Shown: piece by piece, positions 34,014 through 42,355 of the stretch | Layout: each line of letters opens with the position of its first letter | How positions within the stretch are numbered: position 1 is the first letter of the stretch | Assembly (NCBI RefSeq): GCF_023516595.1 | Contig: NZ_JAMGBG010000034.1 | Coordinates: 62,001 to 126,000, forward strand | DNA: 64,000 bases | Origin: Streptomyces neyagawaensis | GTDB taxonomy: Bacteria > Actinomycetota > Actinomycetes > Streptomycetales > Streptomycetaceae | Reading direction: 5' to 3' | Notes under the pieces: model-generated | The model's database searches: none | What the model saw: the letters and a program-made list of their open reading frames with translations, nothing else | What the model was told of the DNA's origin: nothing | Position numbers and translations under genes: made by a program

Positions 34014-35486
34014 TCAGGTCTGGGCCATGTCCACGAACCGCGAGTAGTGCCCCTGGAAGGCGACAGTGATTGTCGCCGTCGGACCGTTACGGTGCTTGCC
34101 CACGATGATGTCCGCCTCGCCGGCGCGCGGGGACTCCTTCTCGTAGGCGTCCTCGCGGTGCAGCAGGATGACCATGTCGGCGTCCTGCTCGATGGAGCCG
34201 GACTCACGCAGGTCGGAGACCATCGGCTTCTTGTCCGTGCGCTGCTCGGGACCGCGGTTGAGCTGCGACAGCGCGATGACCGGCAACTCCAGCTCCTTGG
34301 CCAGCAGCTTCAGGTTTCGCGACATGTCCGAGACTTCCTGCTGACGGCTCTCGGACCGCTTGCCGGACTGCATCAGCTGCAGATAGTCGATGATGACGAG
34401 CTTCAGGTCGTTGCGCTGCTTCAGACGCCGGCACTTGGCTCGGATTTCCATCATCGACAGGTTCGGGGAGTCGTCGATGTAGAGGGGCGCGGCCGAGACG
34501 TCCGGCATCCTGCGGGCCAGCCGGGTCCAGTCCTCGTCGGTCATCGTGCCGGATCGCATGTGGTGCAGGGCTACGCGTGCTTCCGCGGAGAGCAGACGCA
34601 TCGCGATCTCGTTGCGGCCCATTTCGAGCGAGAAGATCACGCTCGGCAGGTTGTTCTTGATGGAGGCGGCACGGGCGAAGTCCAGCGCCAGCGTGGACTT
34701 ACCCATGGCGGGACGGGCCGCGATGATGATCATCTGACCGGGGTGGAGTCCGTTGGTGAGCTGGTCGAGGTCGGTGAAGCCGGTCGGCACGCCGGTCATC
34801 TCTCCCGACCGTGAACCGATCGCCTCGATCTCGTCGAGCGCGCCCTCCATGATGTCGCCGAGCGGCAGATAGTCCTCGGTGGTGCGCTGCTCGGTGACCG
34901 CGAAGATCTCCGCCTGGGCTCTGTTGACGATCTCGTCGACGTCGTCGTCGGCCGCGTATCCCATCTGGGTGATGCGCGTGCCGGCCTCGACCAGACGGCG
35001 AAGGACGGCACGCTCGTGGACGATCTCCGCGTAGTACTCGGCGTTCGCCGCCGTCGGCACCGTCTGCACGAGGGTGTGCAGATAGGACGCGCCACCGACC
35101 TTGGTGATCTCGCCGCGCTTGGTGAGCTCGGCGGCGATGGTGATGGGGTCGGCGGGCTCGCCCTTGGCGTAGACGTCGAGGATCGCCTGATAGATGGTCT
35201 CGTGGGCCGGCTTGTAGAAGTCGGCGCCCTTGAGGATCTCGACGACGTCGGCGATGGCGTCCTTGGACAGCAGCATGCCGCCGAGGACGGACTGCTCCGC
35301 GTCGAGGTCCTGCGGCGGCACACGCTCGAAGGCCGAACCCCCGCCGTCCCACTCCCCGTTGTCCCGACCGCGGTCGTGCTGATCGTCCCGTCCCCGGCCG
35401 CCGTCGGGGCGTCGTCGGGAGGCAGGCAGACGATCACTGGGTCCGCTGTCGGCCCACGGGTCGTCCAGGGGCTCGGAAATGCTCAC
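34014..35486 (-). CDS. dnaB: Replicative DNA helicase DnaB
   Basis: A 490-residue hexameric replicative helicase. The N-terminal primase-interacting domain contains AEQSVLGGMLLSKDAIADV, and the RecA-like ATPase has Walker A ARPAMGKST, Walker B LVIIDYLQLM and the DLRESGSIEQDADMV region. No intein interrupts it. The acidic/Arg-rich first 50 residues look disordered. The GTG at 35486 is chosen because GGAGGAGG lies about 7 nt upstream. It unwinds DNA ahead of the replication fork. The gene stands alone with a long, DnaA-box-containing upstream gap. Confidence 0.96.
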   Translation of the reverse strand: MSISEPLDDPWADSGPSDRLPASRRRPDGGRGRDDQHDRGRDNGEWDGGGSAFERVPPQDLDAEQSVLGGMLLSKDAIADVVEILKGADFYKPAHETIYQAILDVYAKGEPADPITIAAELTKRGEITKVGGASYLHTLVQTVPTAANAEYYAEIVHERAVLRRLVEAGTRITQMGYAADDDVDEIVNRAQAEIFAVTEQRTTEDYLPLGDIMEGALDEIEAIGSRSGEMTGVPTGFTDLDQLTNGLHPGQMIIIAARPAMGKSTLALDFARAASIKNNLPSVIFSLEMGRNEIAMRLLSAEARVALHHMRSGTMTDEDWTRLARRMPDVSAAPLYIDDSPNLSMMEIRAKCRRLKQRNDLKLVIIDYLQLMQSGKRSESRQQEVSDMSRNLKLLAKELELPVIALSQLNRGPEQRTDKKPMVSDLRESGSIEQDADMVILLHREDAYEKESPRAGEADIIVGKHRNGPTATITVAFQGHYSRFVDMAQT

Positions 35487-35945
35487 CGAGCGACCTCCTC
35501 CCGTCCGCCGAGCGGACCTCGCCGTGCTTCTCAGTTCTACGGCACGACACTGACAAATGAGAGGCCCAACTCCGGTTACGGCACGTCGGTTTTGCGAGGT
35601 TTCCGCGGTCTGCCGAGGGAGTGGGCGCCGCACCACCGTAGGCCCGCGGGCACCTTCAGCCAATCTGGTTATCCACAGGCCATGTGGACGACGCCCCAGA
35701 TGCTGTGGAGAACTCCACGAAACCTGTGCACGACTCGGTGGACAGCCCTGTGAACAAGCCCTCGCCTCAGCTACTGAAACCTCCCTGAGCTGCATGTTTA
35801 CCGTCCACTGGCTGTGCAGAAGAAAAACTTCCCCGCCAGGATCAAGATCATCACGATCCGTGCGCGAGGACACACTCAACCGGGCTCGATGTAATAGTCA
35901 TAGGCCGATTGCATCTCTTACCTGTGGAAGATTAGATTGGTGCTC
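35487..35945. other. Intergenic region between divergent dnaB and MATE genes, with a DnaA-box cluster
   Basis: This 459-bp gap holds no gene I can support. It contains the DnaA box TTATCCACA at 35669-35677, and near matches TGTGGACGA at 35683-35691 and TGTGGAGAA at 35704-35712, in an AT-rich stretch within 44 bp. Promoters for dnaB and the MATE gene must lie here. Confidence 0.6.
35669..35712. other. DnaA box and two near matches upstream of dnaB
   Basis: One exact E. coli-type box (TTATCCACA) and two 9-mers one mismatch from TTGTCCACA or TTATCCACA lie in 44 bp, about 180 bp upstream of the dnaB start. Confidence 0.55.
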
Positions 35946-37283
35946 ATGACACAGGCTCCAGCGACCTCCAAAGCCGAGCGCCGACGCCACGACCGCGAGA
36001 TCGTCGCACTCGCCGTTCCGGCCTTCGGCGCGCTCGTCGCCGAGCCTCTGTTCCTCATGGTCGACACCGCCATCGTCGGCCATCTCGGCACCTCACAACT
36101 CGCCGGCCTCGGCGTTGCCTCCGCCCTCCTCGTCACCGCCGTGAGCGTCTTCGTCTTCCTCGCCTACGCCACCACGGCGGCCGTCGCCCGGCGGGTCGGA
36201 GCCGGCGATCTCAGAGCAGCCATCCGTCAAGGCATGGACGGCATCTGGCTCGCTCTGCTGCTCGGTGTCGGCGTCGTCGCGGTCGTACTGCCCACGGCAC
36301 CTGCCCTGGTCACCCTCTTCGGCTCGTCCGAGACAGCCGCTCCCTATGCCACGACCTATCTGCGGATCTCTGCGCTGGGCATCCCGGCCATGCTCATCGT
36401 GCTCGCCGCGACGGGCGTCCTCCGGGGCCTCCAGGACACCAAGACTCCTCTGTACGTCGCCGTCGGGGGCTTCGTCGCCAACGGCGCCCTCAACGCAGGA
36501 CTCGTCTACGGCGCCGACCTCGGCATAGCCGGTTCGGCCTGGGGCACGGTCATCGCTCAGTGCGGGATGGCTACCGCATACCTCTGGGTCGTGGTCCGCG
36601 GAGCACTCAGACACGGCGCTTCACTGCGACCGGACACGGCCGGGATACGCGCTTCCGCTCAGGCGGGGGCACCGCTGCTGGTCCGTACGCTCTCCCTACG
36701 CGCCATCCTGATGATTGCCACGGCGGTCGCCGCCCGACTCGGCGACGAGGACATCGCTGCCCACCAGATCATCCTGTCGCTCTGGAGCCTGCTCGCCTTC
36801 GCCCTGGACGCAATAGCCATCGCCGGGCAAGCCATCATCGGCCGGTATCTCGGAGCCGGTGACGCCCAGGGCGCCCGCGAAGCCTGCCGCCGCATGGTGC
36901 AGTGGGGGATCGCCACAGGTGCCGTTCTCGGGCTTGTGGTGATCGCCGCCCGCCCTCTGTTCATCCCGCTCTTCACAGGTGATCCGGCGGTTCAGGAGGC
37001 CGCGCTGCCCGCACTGATCGTGGTGGCGCTCGCCCAGCCGATCTCCGGGATCGTCTTCGTGCTCGACGGCGTATTGATGGGCGCAGGGGACGGCCCTTAT
37101 CTGGCCCGGGCCATGCTGGTGACCCTCGCGGTCTTCGCGCCCGCCGCTCTGCTCGTCCCGACCTTCCATGGTGGCCTGACAGCCTTGTGGGGCGCGATGA
37201 CGCTGATGATGGCGACCCGCATGCTGACCCTGTGGCTTCGTTCCCGCTCGGGCCGCTGGATCGTCACCGGAGCCACTCGCTGA
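35946..37283 (+). CDS. MATE-family efflux transporter
   Basis: A 445-residue protein with 12 predicted helices in two homologous halves. The segment FGALVAEPLFLMVDTAIVGHLGTSQLAGLG near the start and the matching later EDIAAHQIILSLWSLLAF are family hallmarks (DinF-like subgroup). It exports cationic drugs or metabolites using a cation gradient. The start could be ATG 35946 or GTG 35940. It is divergent from dnaB and converges on rplI, with two parS sites in the 3' gap. Confidence 0.88.
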   Translation: MTQAPATSKAERRRHDREIVALAVPAFGALVAEPLFLMVDTAIVGHLGTSQLAGLGVASALLVTAVSVFVFLAYATTAAVARRVGAGDLRAAIRQGMDGIWLALLLGVGVVAVVLPTAPALVTLFGSSETAAPYATTYLRISALGIPAMLIVLAATGVLRGLQDTKTPLYVAVGGFVANGALNAGLVYGADLGIAGSAWGTVIAQCGMATAYLWVVVRGALRHGASLRPDTAGIRASAQAGAPLLVRTLSLRAILMIATAVAARLGDEDIAAHQIILSLWSLLAFALDAIAIAGQAIIGRYLGAGDAQGAREACRRMVQWGIATGAVLGLVVIAARPLFIPLFTGDPAVQEAALPALIVVALAQPISGIVFVLDGVLMGAGDGPYLARAMLVTLAVFAPAALLVPTFHGGLTALWGAMTLMMATRMLTLWLRSRSGRWIVTGATR

Positions 37284-37297
37284 GCGGGCCGAGCGCC

Positions 37298-37311
37298 GTT
37301 TCACGTGAAAC
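37298..37311. other. parS site (exact)
   Basis: An exact GTTTCACGTGAAAC begins 14 bp after the MATE stop codon, in the gap between converging genes. Confidence 0.9.
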
Positions 37312-37328
37312 ATCACCCGGTTCACGCT

Positions 37329-37342
37329 GTTTCACGTGAAAC
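37329..37342. other. parS site (exact), 20-bp dyad
   Basis: An exact copy starting 31 bp from the previous one. Symmetry extends to GCT/AGC, giving 20 bp in all. The 31-bp start-to-start distance is close to three helical turns. Confidence 0.9.
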
Positions 37343-37414
37343 AGCCACCGGTGTCGGCACCAGCGCCAGCAGGCGAGGGCCGCAGCGCTTCTACCGCAGC
37401 GCCTCTGCACGCAA

Positions 37415-37449
37415 GTGGGGCCGCACCCCTTCACAGGGTGCGGCCCCAC
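37415..37449. terminator. Bidirectional hairpin terminator between MATE and rplI
   Basis: A perfect 14-bp stem (GTGGGGCCGCACCC and its complement) with a 7-nt loop lies 24 bp after the rplI stop and can also serve the converging MATE gene. Confidence 0.85.
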
Positions 37450-37473
37450 ACAGTGCTCTATCGCACGCAGCGC

Positions 37474-37920
37474 TTAGGCCGCGATGACCTCGATGTTGAC
37501 CTTGGCGGCAACCTCGGGGTGCAGACGCACGGACGTCTCGTGAGAGCCCAGCGTCTTGATCGGAGCAGCCAGCTCAATGCGGCGCTTGTCGACCTCGGGG
37601 CCACCGGACGCCTTGATCGCGGAAGCGATGTCGGCCGGGGTGACGGAACCGAAAAGACGACCGGCGTCGCCGGAGCGGACAGCCAGACGGACCTTGACGG
37701 CCTCGAGCTGGCCCTTGACCTGGTTGGCCTGCTCGATGGTCTGGATCTCGTGGATCTTGCGAGCACGACGGATCTGCTCGACGTCCTTCTCGCCGCCCTT
37801 GGTCCAGCGGATAGCGAACTTCCGCGGGATCAGGTAGTTGCGAGCGTAGCCGTCCTTGACGTCGACGACGTCGCCGGCAGCGCCGAGGCCGGAGACCTCG
37901 TGGGTGAGGATGATCTTCAT
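37474..37920 (-). CDS. rplI: 50S ribosomal protein L9
   Basis: A 148-residue L9. The N-terminal domain MKIILTHEVSGLGAAGDVVDVKDGYARNYLIPR is characteristic, followed by the long connecting helix and a C-terminal domain. It binds 23S rRNA near the L1 stalk and helps keep the reading frame. It is the last gene of the rpsF-ssb-rpsR-rplI operon and is followed by a strong terminator. Confidence 0.97.
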   Translation of the reverse strand: MKIILTHEVSGLGAAGDVVDVKDGYARNYLIPRKFAIRWTKGGEKDVEQIRRARKIHEIQTIEQANQVKGQLEAVKVRLAVRSGDAGRLFGSVTPADIASAIKASGGPEVDKRRIELAAPIKTLGSHETSVRLHPEVAAKVNIEVIAA

Positions 37921-37937
37921 GAGTCTGTCCCCTTCCC

Positions 37938-38174
37938 TTAGCGCGCGGTGGACGTGTAGGGCAGCAGCGCCATCTCACGGCTGTTCTTGACGGCCGTGGC
38001 GACGTCACGCTGGTGCTGCGTGCAGTTGCCGGTCACGCGGCGGGCACGGATCTTGCCGCGGTCGGAAATGAACTTCCGCAGCATGTTCGTGTCCTTGTAG
38101 TCCACGTACGTGACCTTGTCCTTGCAGAAAGCGCAGACCTTCTTCTTAGGCTTGCGCACAGGCGGCTTCGCCAT
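37938..38174 (-). CDS. rpsR: 30S ribosomal protein S18, zinc-binding form
   Basis: A 78-residue S18. The KVCAFCKDK and GNCTQHQRD segments give a CxxC plus CxxH set, the zinc-binding (C+) form; many bacteria have a cysteine-free version. S18 binds S6 on the 30S platform. The gene lies 17 bp upstream of rplI in the operon. In Streptomyces C+ paralogues are often replaced under zinc limitation by C- forms elsewhere, so a second S18 gene is likely (inference). Confidence 0.96.
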   Translation of the reverse strand: MAKPPVRKPKKKVCAFCKDKVTYVDYKDTNMLRKFISDRGKIRARRVTGNCTQHQRDVATAVKNSREMALLPYTSTAR

Positions 38175-38256
38175 GGTGTTTCTCCTGTGTGATCAAGAAG
38201 TGTGGGGTACGGCCCCCGCCCTCGACCGACAGACCGGTGATCCGGCCCGAGCGGTC

Positions 38257-38844
38257 CTAGAAGGGGGGCTCGTCCGAGTAGCCGCCACCGCCGCCGGAGC
38301 TTCCGCCCCAGCCGCCACCGCCGCCGCCCTGGTTGCCACCGGCGGGAGCGCTGGTCGCCCACGGGTCGTCCGCGGGAGCGCCGCCGCCCTGCTGACCGCC
38401 GCCGGGGCCTCCGCCCCAGCCGCCGCCACCCTGGCCGCCGCCGCCACCGCCACCGCCGTAACCACCCTGGCCGCCTCGGCCGGCGGTCTTGGTGACCTTG
38501 GCCGTGGCGTTGCGCAGGCTGGCGCCGACTTCCTCCACGTCCAGTTCGTAGACCGTGCGCTTGACGCCCTCACGGTCCTCGTAGGACCGCTGCTTCAGCC
38601 GGCCCTGCACGATGACGCGCATGCCTCGCTGGAGCGACTCGGCGACGTTCTCCGCCGCCTGACGCCAGACCGAGCAGGTCAGGAACAGGCTCTCGCCGTC
38701 CTTCCACTCGTTCGTCTGACGGTCGAAGGTGCGGGGGGTGGACGCGACACGGAACTTCGCGACCGCCGCACCGGAAGGGGTGAAGCGCAGCTCGGGGTCG
38801 TCGACAAGATTGCCGACGACCGTGATGACGGTCTCGCCTGCCAT
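38257..38844 (-). CDS. ssb: Single-stranded DNA-binding protein SSB
   Basis: A 195-residue SSB. The OB fold spans roughly residues 1-115 (GETVITVVGNLVDDPELRFT at the start). A Gly/Trp-rich disordered linker follows, with repeats such as GGGGGGGQGGGGWGG, and the conserved acidic tip SDEPPF that recruits partners. It coats single-stranded DNA at forks and repair sites. It lies in the operon between rpsF and rpsR, the usual bacterial arrangement. Confidence 0.96.
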   Translation of the reverse strand: MAGETVITVVGNLVDDPELRFTPSGAAVAKFRVASTPRTFDRQTNEWKDGESLFLTCSVWRQAAENVAESLQRGMRVIVQGRLKQRSYEDREGVKRTVYELDVEEVGASLRNATAKVTKTAGRGGQGGYGGGGGGGGQGGGGWGGGPGGGQQGGGAPADDPWATSAPAGGNQGGGGGGWGGSSGGGGGYSDEPPF

Positions 38845-38923
38845 GGGGAACCTCTCGGCGGGTTTGCTGCTCTGGCTGCTTGGTTGCTGCTACTCGAAAC
38901 CCGAGATCAGCTGAGCGGGAGGC

Positions 38924-39214
38924 TCAGTGGGTCTCGGGACGGAGGACCTTGGTCCGGAGGACCGACTCGTTCAGGTTCATCTGGCGGTCGAGCTCCTTGA
39001 CGACCGCAGGCTCGGCCTGCAGGTCGATGACCGAGTAGATGCCCTCGGGCTTCTTCTTGATCTCGTACGCGAGACGACGACGGCCCCAGGTGTCGACCTT
39101 CTCGACCTTTCCGTTGCCCTCACGGACGACGGAGAGGAAGTTCTCGATCAGCGGGGAGACAGCACGCTCCTCGAGATCGGGGTCGAGGATGACCATCACC
39201 TCGTAGTGACGCAT
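38924..39214 (-). CDS. rpsF: 30S ribosomal protein S6
   Basis: A 96-residue S6 beginning MRHYEVMVILDPDLEERAV, with WGRRRLAYEIKK and the C-terminal VLRTKVLRPETH. It pairs with S18 on the 30S platform. The ATG at 39214 has a near-perfect AAAGGAGGTGG ribosome-binding site upstream. It is the first gene of the rpsF-ssb-rpsR-rplI operon, and its leader has a hairpin able to hide that site. Confidence 0.97.
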   Translation of the reverse strand: MRHYEVMVILDPDLEERAVSPLIENFLSVVREGNGKVEKVDTWGRRRLAYEIKKKPEGIYSVIDLQAEPAVVKELDRQMNLNESVLRTKVLRPETH

Positions 39215-39267
39215 GTGGAACCCACCTCCTTTGGACTCAGCGGCCACGGTCGTTCCGTGGCAGGAGG
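39215..39267 (-). promoter_or_regulatory. rpsF leader hairpin, possible S6:S18 control element
   Basis: On the minus strand, CCTCCT (39262-39267) is complementary to the AGGAGG ribosome-binding site (39225-39230), and the intervening segment contains a perfect CCACGG-aacga-CCGTGG hairpin (39244-39260) followed by CCG. Together they can fold and sequester the site. The CCG next to the stem resembles the S6:S18-binding leader found before rpsF in many bacteria. Folding is inferred by eye. Confidence 0.5.
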
Positions 39268-39477
39268 GTTGTGATGCGTACGCAACGGTATCGGCCACCA
39301 CTGACAATCGGGGTTCCCGCTGGGATTCCCTGTCATGGCCTGGGCAGACACCGGTGCAGACGGTACACACTACCCGCACACCCGCTTCCGGTTGAAATTC
39401 GGCGGTGGTGACCGTCAATCTGTACACATCGGGTGTGTATGGCGCTACGATGCGCCGCCTTCCGCAGGAGGTGCCCC

Positions 39478-39792
39478 ATGGCACAGACATTGCGACCCAA
39501 CATCGCCGGATCCCTGTTCGCAACCGACGACAAGCCCCACCCCGTGCAGGACACGCTGCTCGCCGTGACGCTCGTCCTCGGTGCGGTCTCCTTCATCACG
39601 GCGATGTTCCACCACCTTCATCTGATCAGTTCCTGGACGGGGCTGGTGGGAATCCTGACCGGCGCGTACGGGCAGTTCATCTCGGAAACGACTCGTGAGC
39701 GCTTCGGCCTGATCGTGGGTCTCGGTGCCTCGGCCGTCGGCTTCTTCCTCGGCATGGCCCATGGAGGTCTGTTCGGCGGACTCATCGGCTGA
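39478..39792 (+). CDS. Small three-helix membrane protein, function unknown
   Basis: A 104-residue protein beginning MAQTLRPNIAGSLFATDDKP. Hydrophobic helices appear at about residues 27-45 (LLAVTLVLGAVSFITAMF), 50-65 and 78-100 (GLIVGLGASAVGFFLGMAHG). CAGGAG precedes the ATG at 39478 by about 8 nt. It lies divergent from rpsF and upstream of femX with a 227-bp gap. I do not recognise its family. Confidence 0.7.
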   Translation: MAQTLRPNIAGSLFATDDKPHPVQDTLLAVTLVLGAVSFITAMFHHLHLISSWTGLVGILTGAYGQFISETTRERFGLIVGLGASAVGFFLGMAHGGLFGGLIG

Positions 39793-40019
39793 CTCTTCTC
39801 CCAGCCGCAGGGTTGACACGACGGGCGGTGCTTCGCACTGTCCGCCGTCCCACAACGGACCAAGCGGCCGAATAGCACCGTCCGGCGCCCCGGCCGCGCG
39901 TCGGCCGGGGCCCAGGTCCCATGCGGCCATTCGGCGTGCCCGCAGGGCGCAGTAGGCTTCGGCGCGAGAGCCGGAGCCCCTGTACCCATGGGGACACACC
40001 AGCCCGAGGAGCGCCCCGA

Positions 40020-41141
40020 ATGAGCCTGACCCTGAGGACGATCAGCCGAGAGCAGCATCTGGCGTACATCCAGAGCCTGCCCTCGGCTAGCCACATGCAG
40101 GTCCCGGCCTGGGCCGACGTCAAGGCCGAGTGGCGCTCCGAGAACCTCGGGTGGTTCGACGACAAGACCGGTGAGATGGTGGGCGCCGGCCTGGTGCTGT
40201 ACCGCCAGCTTCCCAAGATCAAGCGCTATCTGGCCTACCTGCCCGAGGGCCCGGTCATCAACTGGTTCGCGCCGAACCTCACCGACTGGCTGGAGCCGAT
40301 GCTCGCGCACCTGAAGAACCAGGGCGCCTTCTCGGTGAAGATGGGCCCGCCGGTGATCATCCGGCGCTGGGAGGCCACCTCCATCAAGAAGGGCATCCAG
40401 GACCCGGATGTGAAGCGGCTGCGCGACATCGAGGCCGACTTCATCGAGCCCCGCGCCTTCGAGGTCGCCGACAAGCTGCGCCGCATGGGCTGGCAGCAGG
40501 GCGAGGACGGCGGGGCCGGCTTCGGTGACGTGCAGCCCCGCTACGTCTACCAGGTGCCGCTGGCGAACCGGTCCCTCGAAGAGGTCCACAAGAACTTCAA
40601 CCAGCTGTGGCGCCGCAACATCAAGAAGGCCGAGAAGGCCGGCGTCGAGGTCGTCCAGGGCGGCTACCAGGATCTGGAGGAGTGGCAGCGGCTGTACGAG
40701 ATCACCGCTGTCCGCGACCGCTTCCGGCCCCGCCCGCTGTCGTACTTCCAGCGCATGTGGACGGCCCTCAACACCGAGGACCCCAACCGCATGCGGCTCT
40801 ACTTCGCCCGGCACAACGGCGTGAACCTGTCCGCCGCGACGATGCTGGTCGTCGGTGGGCACGTCTGGTACTCGTACGGCGCCTCGGACAACATCGGCCG
40901 TGAGGTCCGGCCCTCGAACGCGATGCAGTGGCGCATGCTGCGCGACGCCTACGCCCTCGGCGCGACCGTCTACGACCTGCGCGGCATCTCCGACTCGCTG
41001 GACGAGACGGATCACCTCTTCGGCCTGATCCAGTTCAAGGTGGGCACGGGCGGCCAGGCCGCCGAATACCTCGGTGAGTGGGACTTCCCGCTCAACAAGC
41101 TGCTCCACAAGGCGCTCGACATCTACATGTCGCGCCGCTGA
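40020..41141 (+). CDS. femX: FemX-type lipid II:glycine glycyltransferase
   Basis: A 373-residue FemABX protein with two GNAT-like lobes (HLAYIQSLPSASHMQVPAWADVKAEW, and the later LYFARHNGVNLSAATMLVVGGH). The coiled-coil arm typical of some Fem enzymes is reduced. Streptomyces FemX attaches the single glycine of the LL-diaminopimelate peptidoglycan bridge to lipid II using glycyl-tRNA, and is reported essential in S. coelicolor. The ATG at 40020 is chosen because homologues start MSLTLRTISR. The alanine-racemase-like gene follows 65 bp downstream. Confidence 0.9.
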   Translation: MSLTLRTISREQHLAYIQSLPSASHMQVPAWADVKAEWRSENLGWFDDKTGEMVGAGLVLYRQLPKIKRYLAYLPEGPVINWFAPNLTDWLEPMLAHLKNQGAFSVKMGPPVIIRRWEATSIKKGIQDPDVKRLRDIEADFIEPRAFEVADKLRRMGWQQGEDGGAGFGDVQPRYVYQVPLANRSLEEVHKNFNQLWRRNIKKAEKAGVEVVQGGYQDLEEWQRLYEITAVRDRFRPRPLSYFQRMWTALNTEDPNRMRLYFARHNGVNLSAATMLVVGGHVWYSYGASDNIGREVRPSNAMQWRMLRDAYALGATVYDLRGISDSLDETDHLFGLIQFKVGTGGQAAEYLGEWDFPLNKLLHKALDIYMSRR

Positions 41142-41206
41142 CTCCCCCGTTTTTGCTTCCATACCTCTGATACACCGCAGCCACTAGAAAGGTTCCGGGA
41201 CCGGCC

Positions 41207-42238
41207 ATGGCGCTCACGCTCTACGTCGACACCGCGCGCTGGCGGGCACACCACAAGCACGTTCAGGAGCAGTTCCCGGGACTCGTCCCCGTCTGCAAGG
41301 GCAACGGCTACGGCTTCGGGCACGAGAAGCTGGCGGAAGAAGCCACGCGCCTCGGCGCGGACGTCCTCGCCGTCGGCACGACGTACGAGGCGGCCCGGAT
41401 CAAGGACTGGTTCAGCGGTGACCTGCTGGTGCTGACGCCGTACCGACGGGCCGAGGAGCCCGTCCCCCTGCCCGACCGCGTGATCCGTTCCGTGTCGTCG
41501 GTCGACGGCGTGTACGGCCTCGTGGGCGCCCGCGTGGTCATCGAGGTCATGTCCTCGATGAAGCGGCACGGTGTGAGCGAGCAGGAACTGCCCCAGCTCC
41601 ACGCCGCCATAGAGAACGTGCGCCTGGAGGGCTTCGCCATCCACCTGCCACTGGACCGCACCGACGGCTCCGACGCCGTCGAGGAGGTCATCGGCTGGAT
41701 GGACCGCCTGCGTGCGGCCCGTCTGCCGCTGCACACGATGTTCGTCAGCCACCTCAAGGCCGAGGACCTCGCCCGGCTGCAGCAGCAGTTCCCGCAGACT
41801 CGCTTCCGCGCCCGGATCGGCACCCGGCTGTGGCTGGGGGACCACGAGGCCACCGAGTACCGCGGAGCAGTCCTGGACGTCACGCGCGTCTCCAAGGGCG
41901 ACCGCTTCGGCTACCGGCAGCAGAAGGCGGCCTCGGACGGCTACCTGGTGGTCGTGGCGGGCGGCACGTCGCACGGGGTGGGGCTGGAGGCTCCCAAGGC
42001 CCTGCACGGCGTCATGCCGCGTGCCAAGGGGGTCGCCCGAGCCGGCCTCGCGACGGTCAACCGGAACCTTTCTCCGTTCGTCTGGGGCGGCAAGCAGCGT
42101 TGGTTCGCGGAGCCGCCGCACATGCAGGTGTCGATCCTCTTCGTGCCCGCGGACGCCCCTGAGCCGCAGGTCGGCGAGGAGTTGGTGGCCCATCTCCGGC
42201 ACACCACCACTCAGTTCGACCGGATCGTCGACCGCTGA
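41207..42238 (+). CDS. Alanine-racemase-like PLP protein
   Basis: A 343-residue protein with a fold-type III barrel. The N-terminal PLP lysine motif is VCKGNGYGFGHEKLA, and RFGYRQ plus GGTSHGVGLEAPKALHG fall in the C-terminal half. It is shorter than a canonical alanine racemase and diverges in the second half, where the catalytic tyrosine is not obvious. It may racemise another amino acid or act in wall modification with the preceding femX. Function beyond the fold is unproven. Confidence 0.78.
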   Translation: MALTLYVDTARWRAHHKHVQEQFPGLVPVCKGNGYGFGHEKLAEEATRLGADVLAVGTTYEAARIKDWFSGDLLVLTPYRRAEEPVPLPDRVIRSVSSVDGVYGLVGARVVIEVMSSMKRHGVSEQELPQLHAAIENVRLEGFAIHLPLDRTDGSDAVEEVIGWMDRLRAARLPLHTMFVSHLKAEDLARLQQQFPQTRFRARIGTRLWLGDHEATEYRGAVLDVTRVSKGDRFGYRQQKAASDGYLVVVAGGTSHGVGLEAPKALHGVMPRAKGVARAGLATVNRNLSPFVWGGKQRWFAEPPHMQVSILFVPADAPEPQVGEELVAHLRHTTTQFDRIVDR

Positions 42239-42294
42239 GCCACGCCGCCCGGCCGCCACATGGTGCCGGGTGGGACCGCAAGCCGCATCCATGT

Positions 42295-42331
42295 GAAAGG
42301 CCGTGCACGGGGTTCCCGCGCACGGCCTTTC
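42295..42331. terminator. Hairpin terminator between converging genes
   Basis: A perfect 12-bp stem (GAAAGGCCGTGC/GCACGGCCTTTC) with a 13-nt loop lies 56 bp after the alanine-racemase-like gene, 25 bp before the end of the converging GT87 gene. Confidence 0.75.
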
Positions 42332-42355
42332 GTGTGCCTCACCTGCCGTGTTCGC

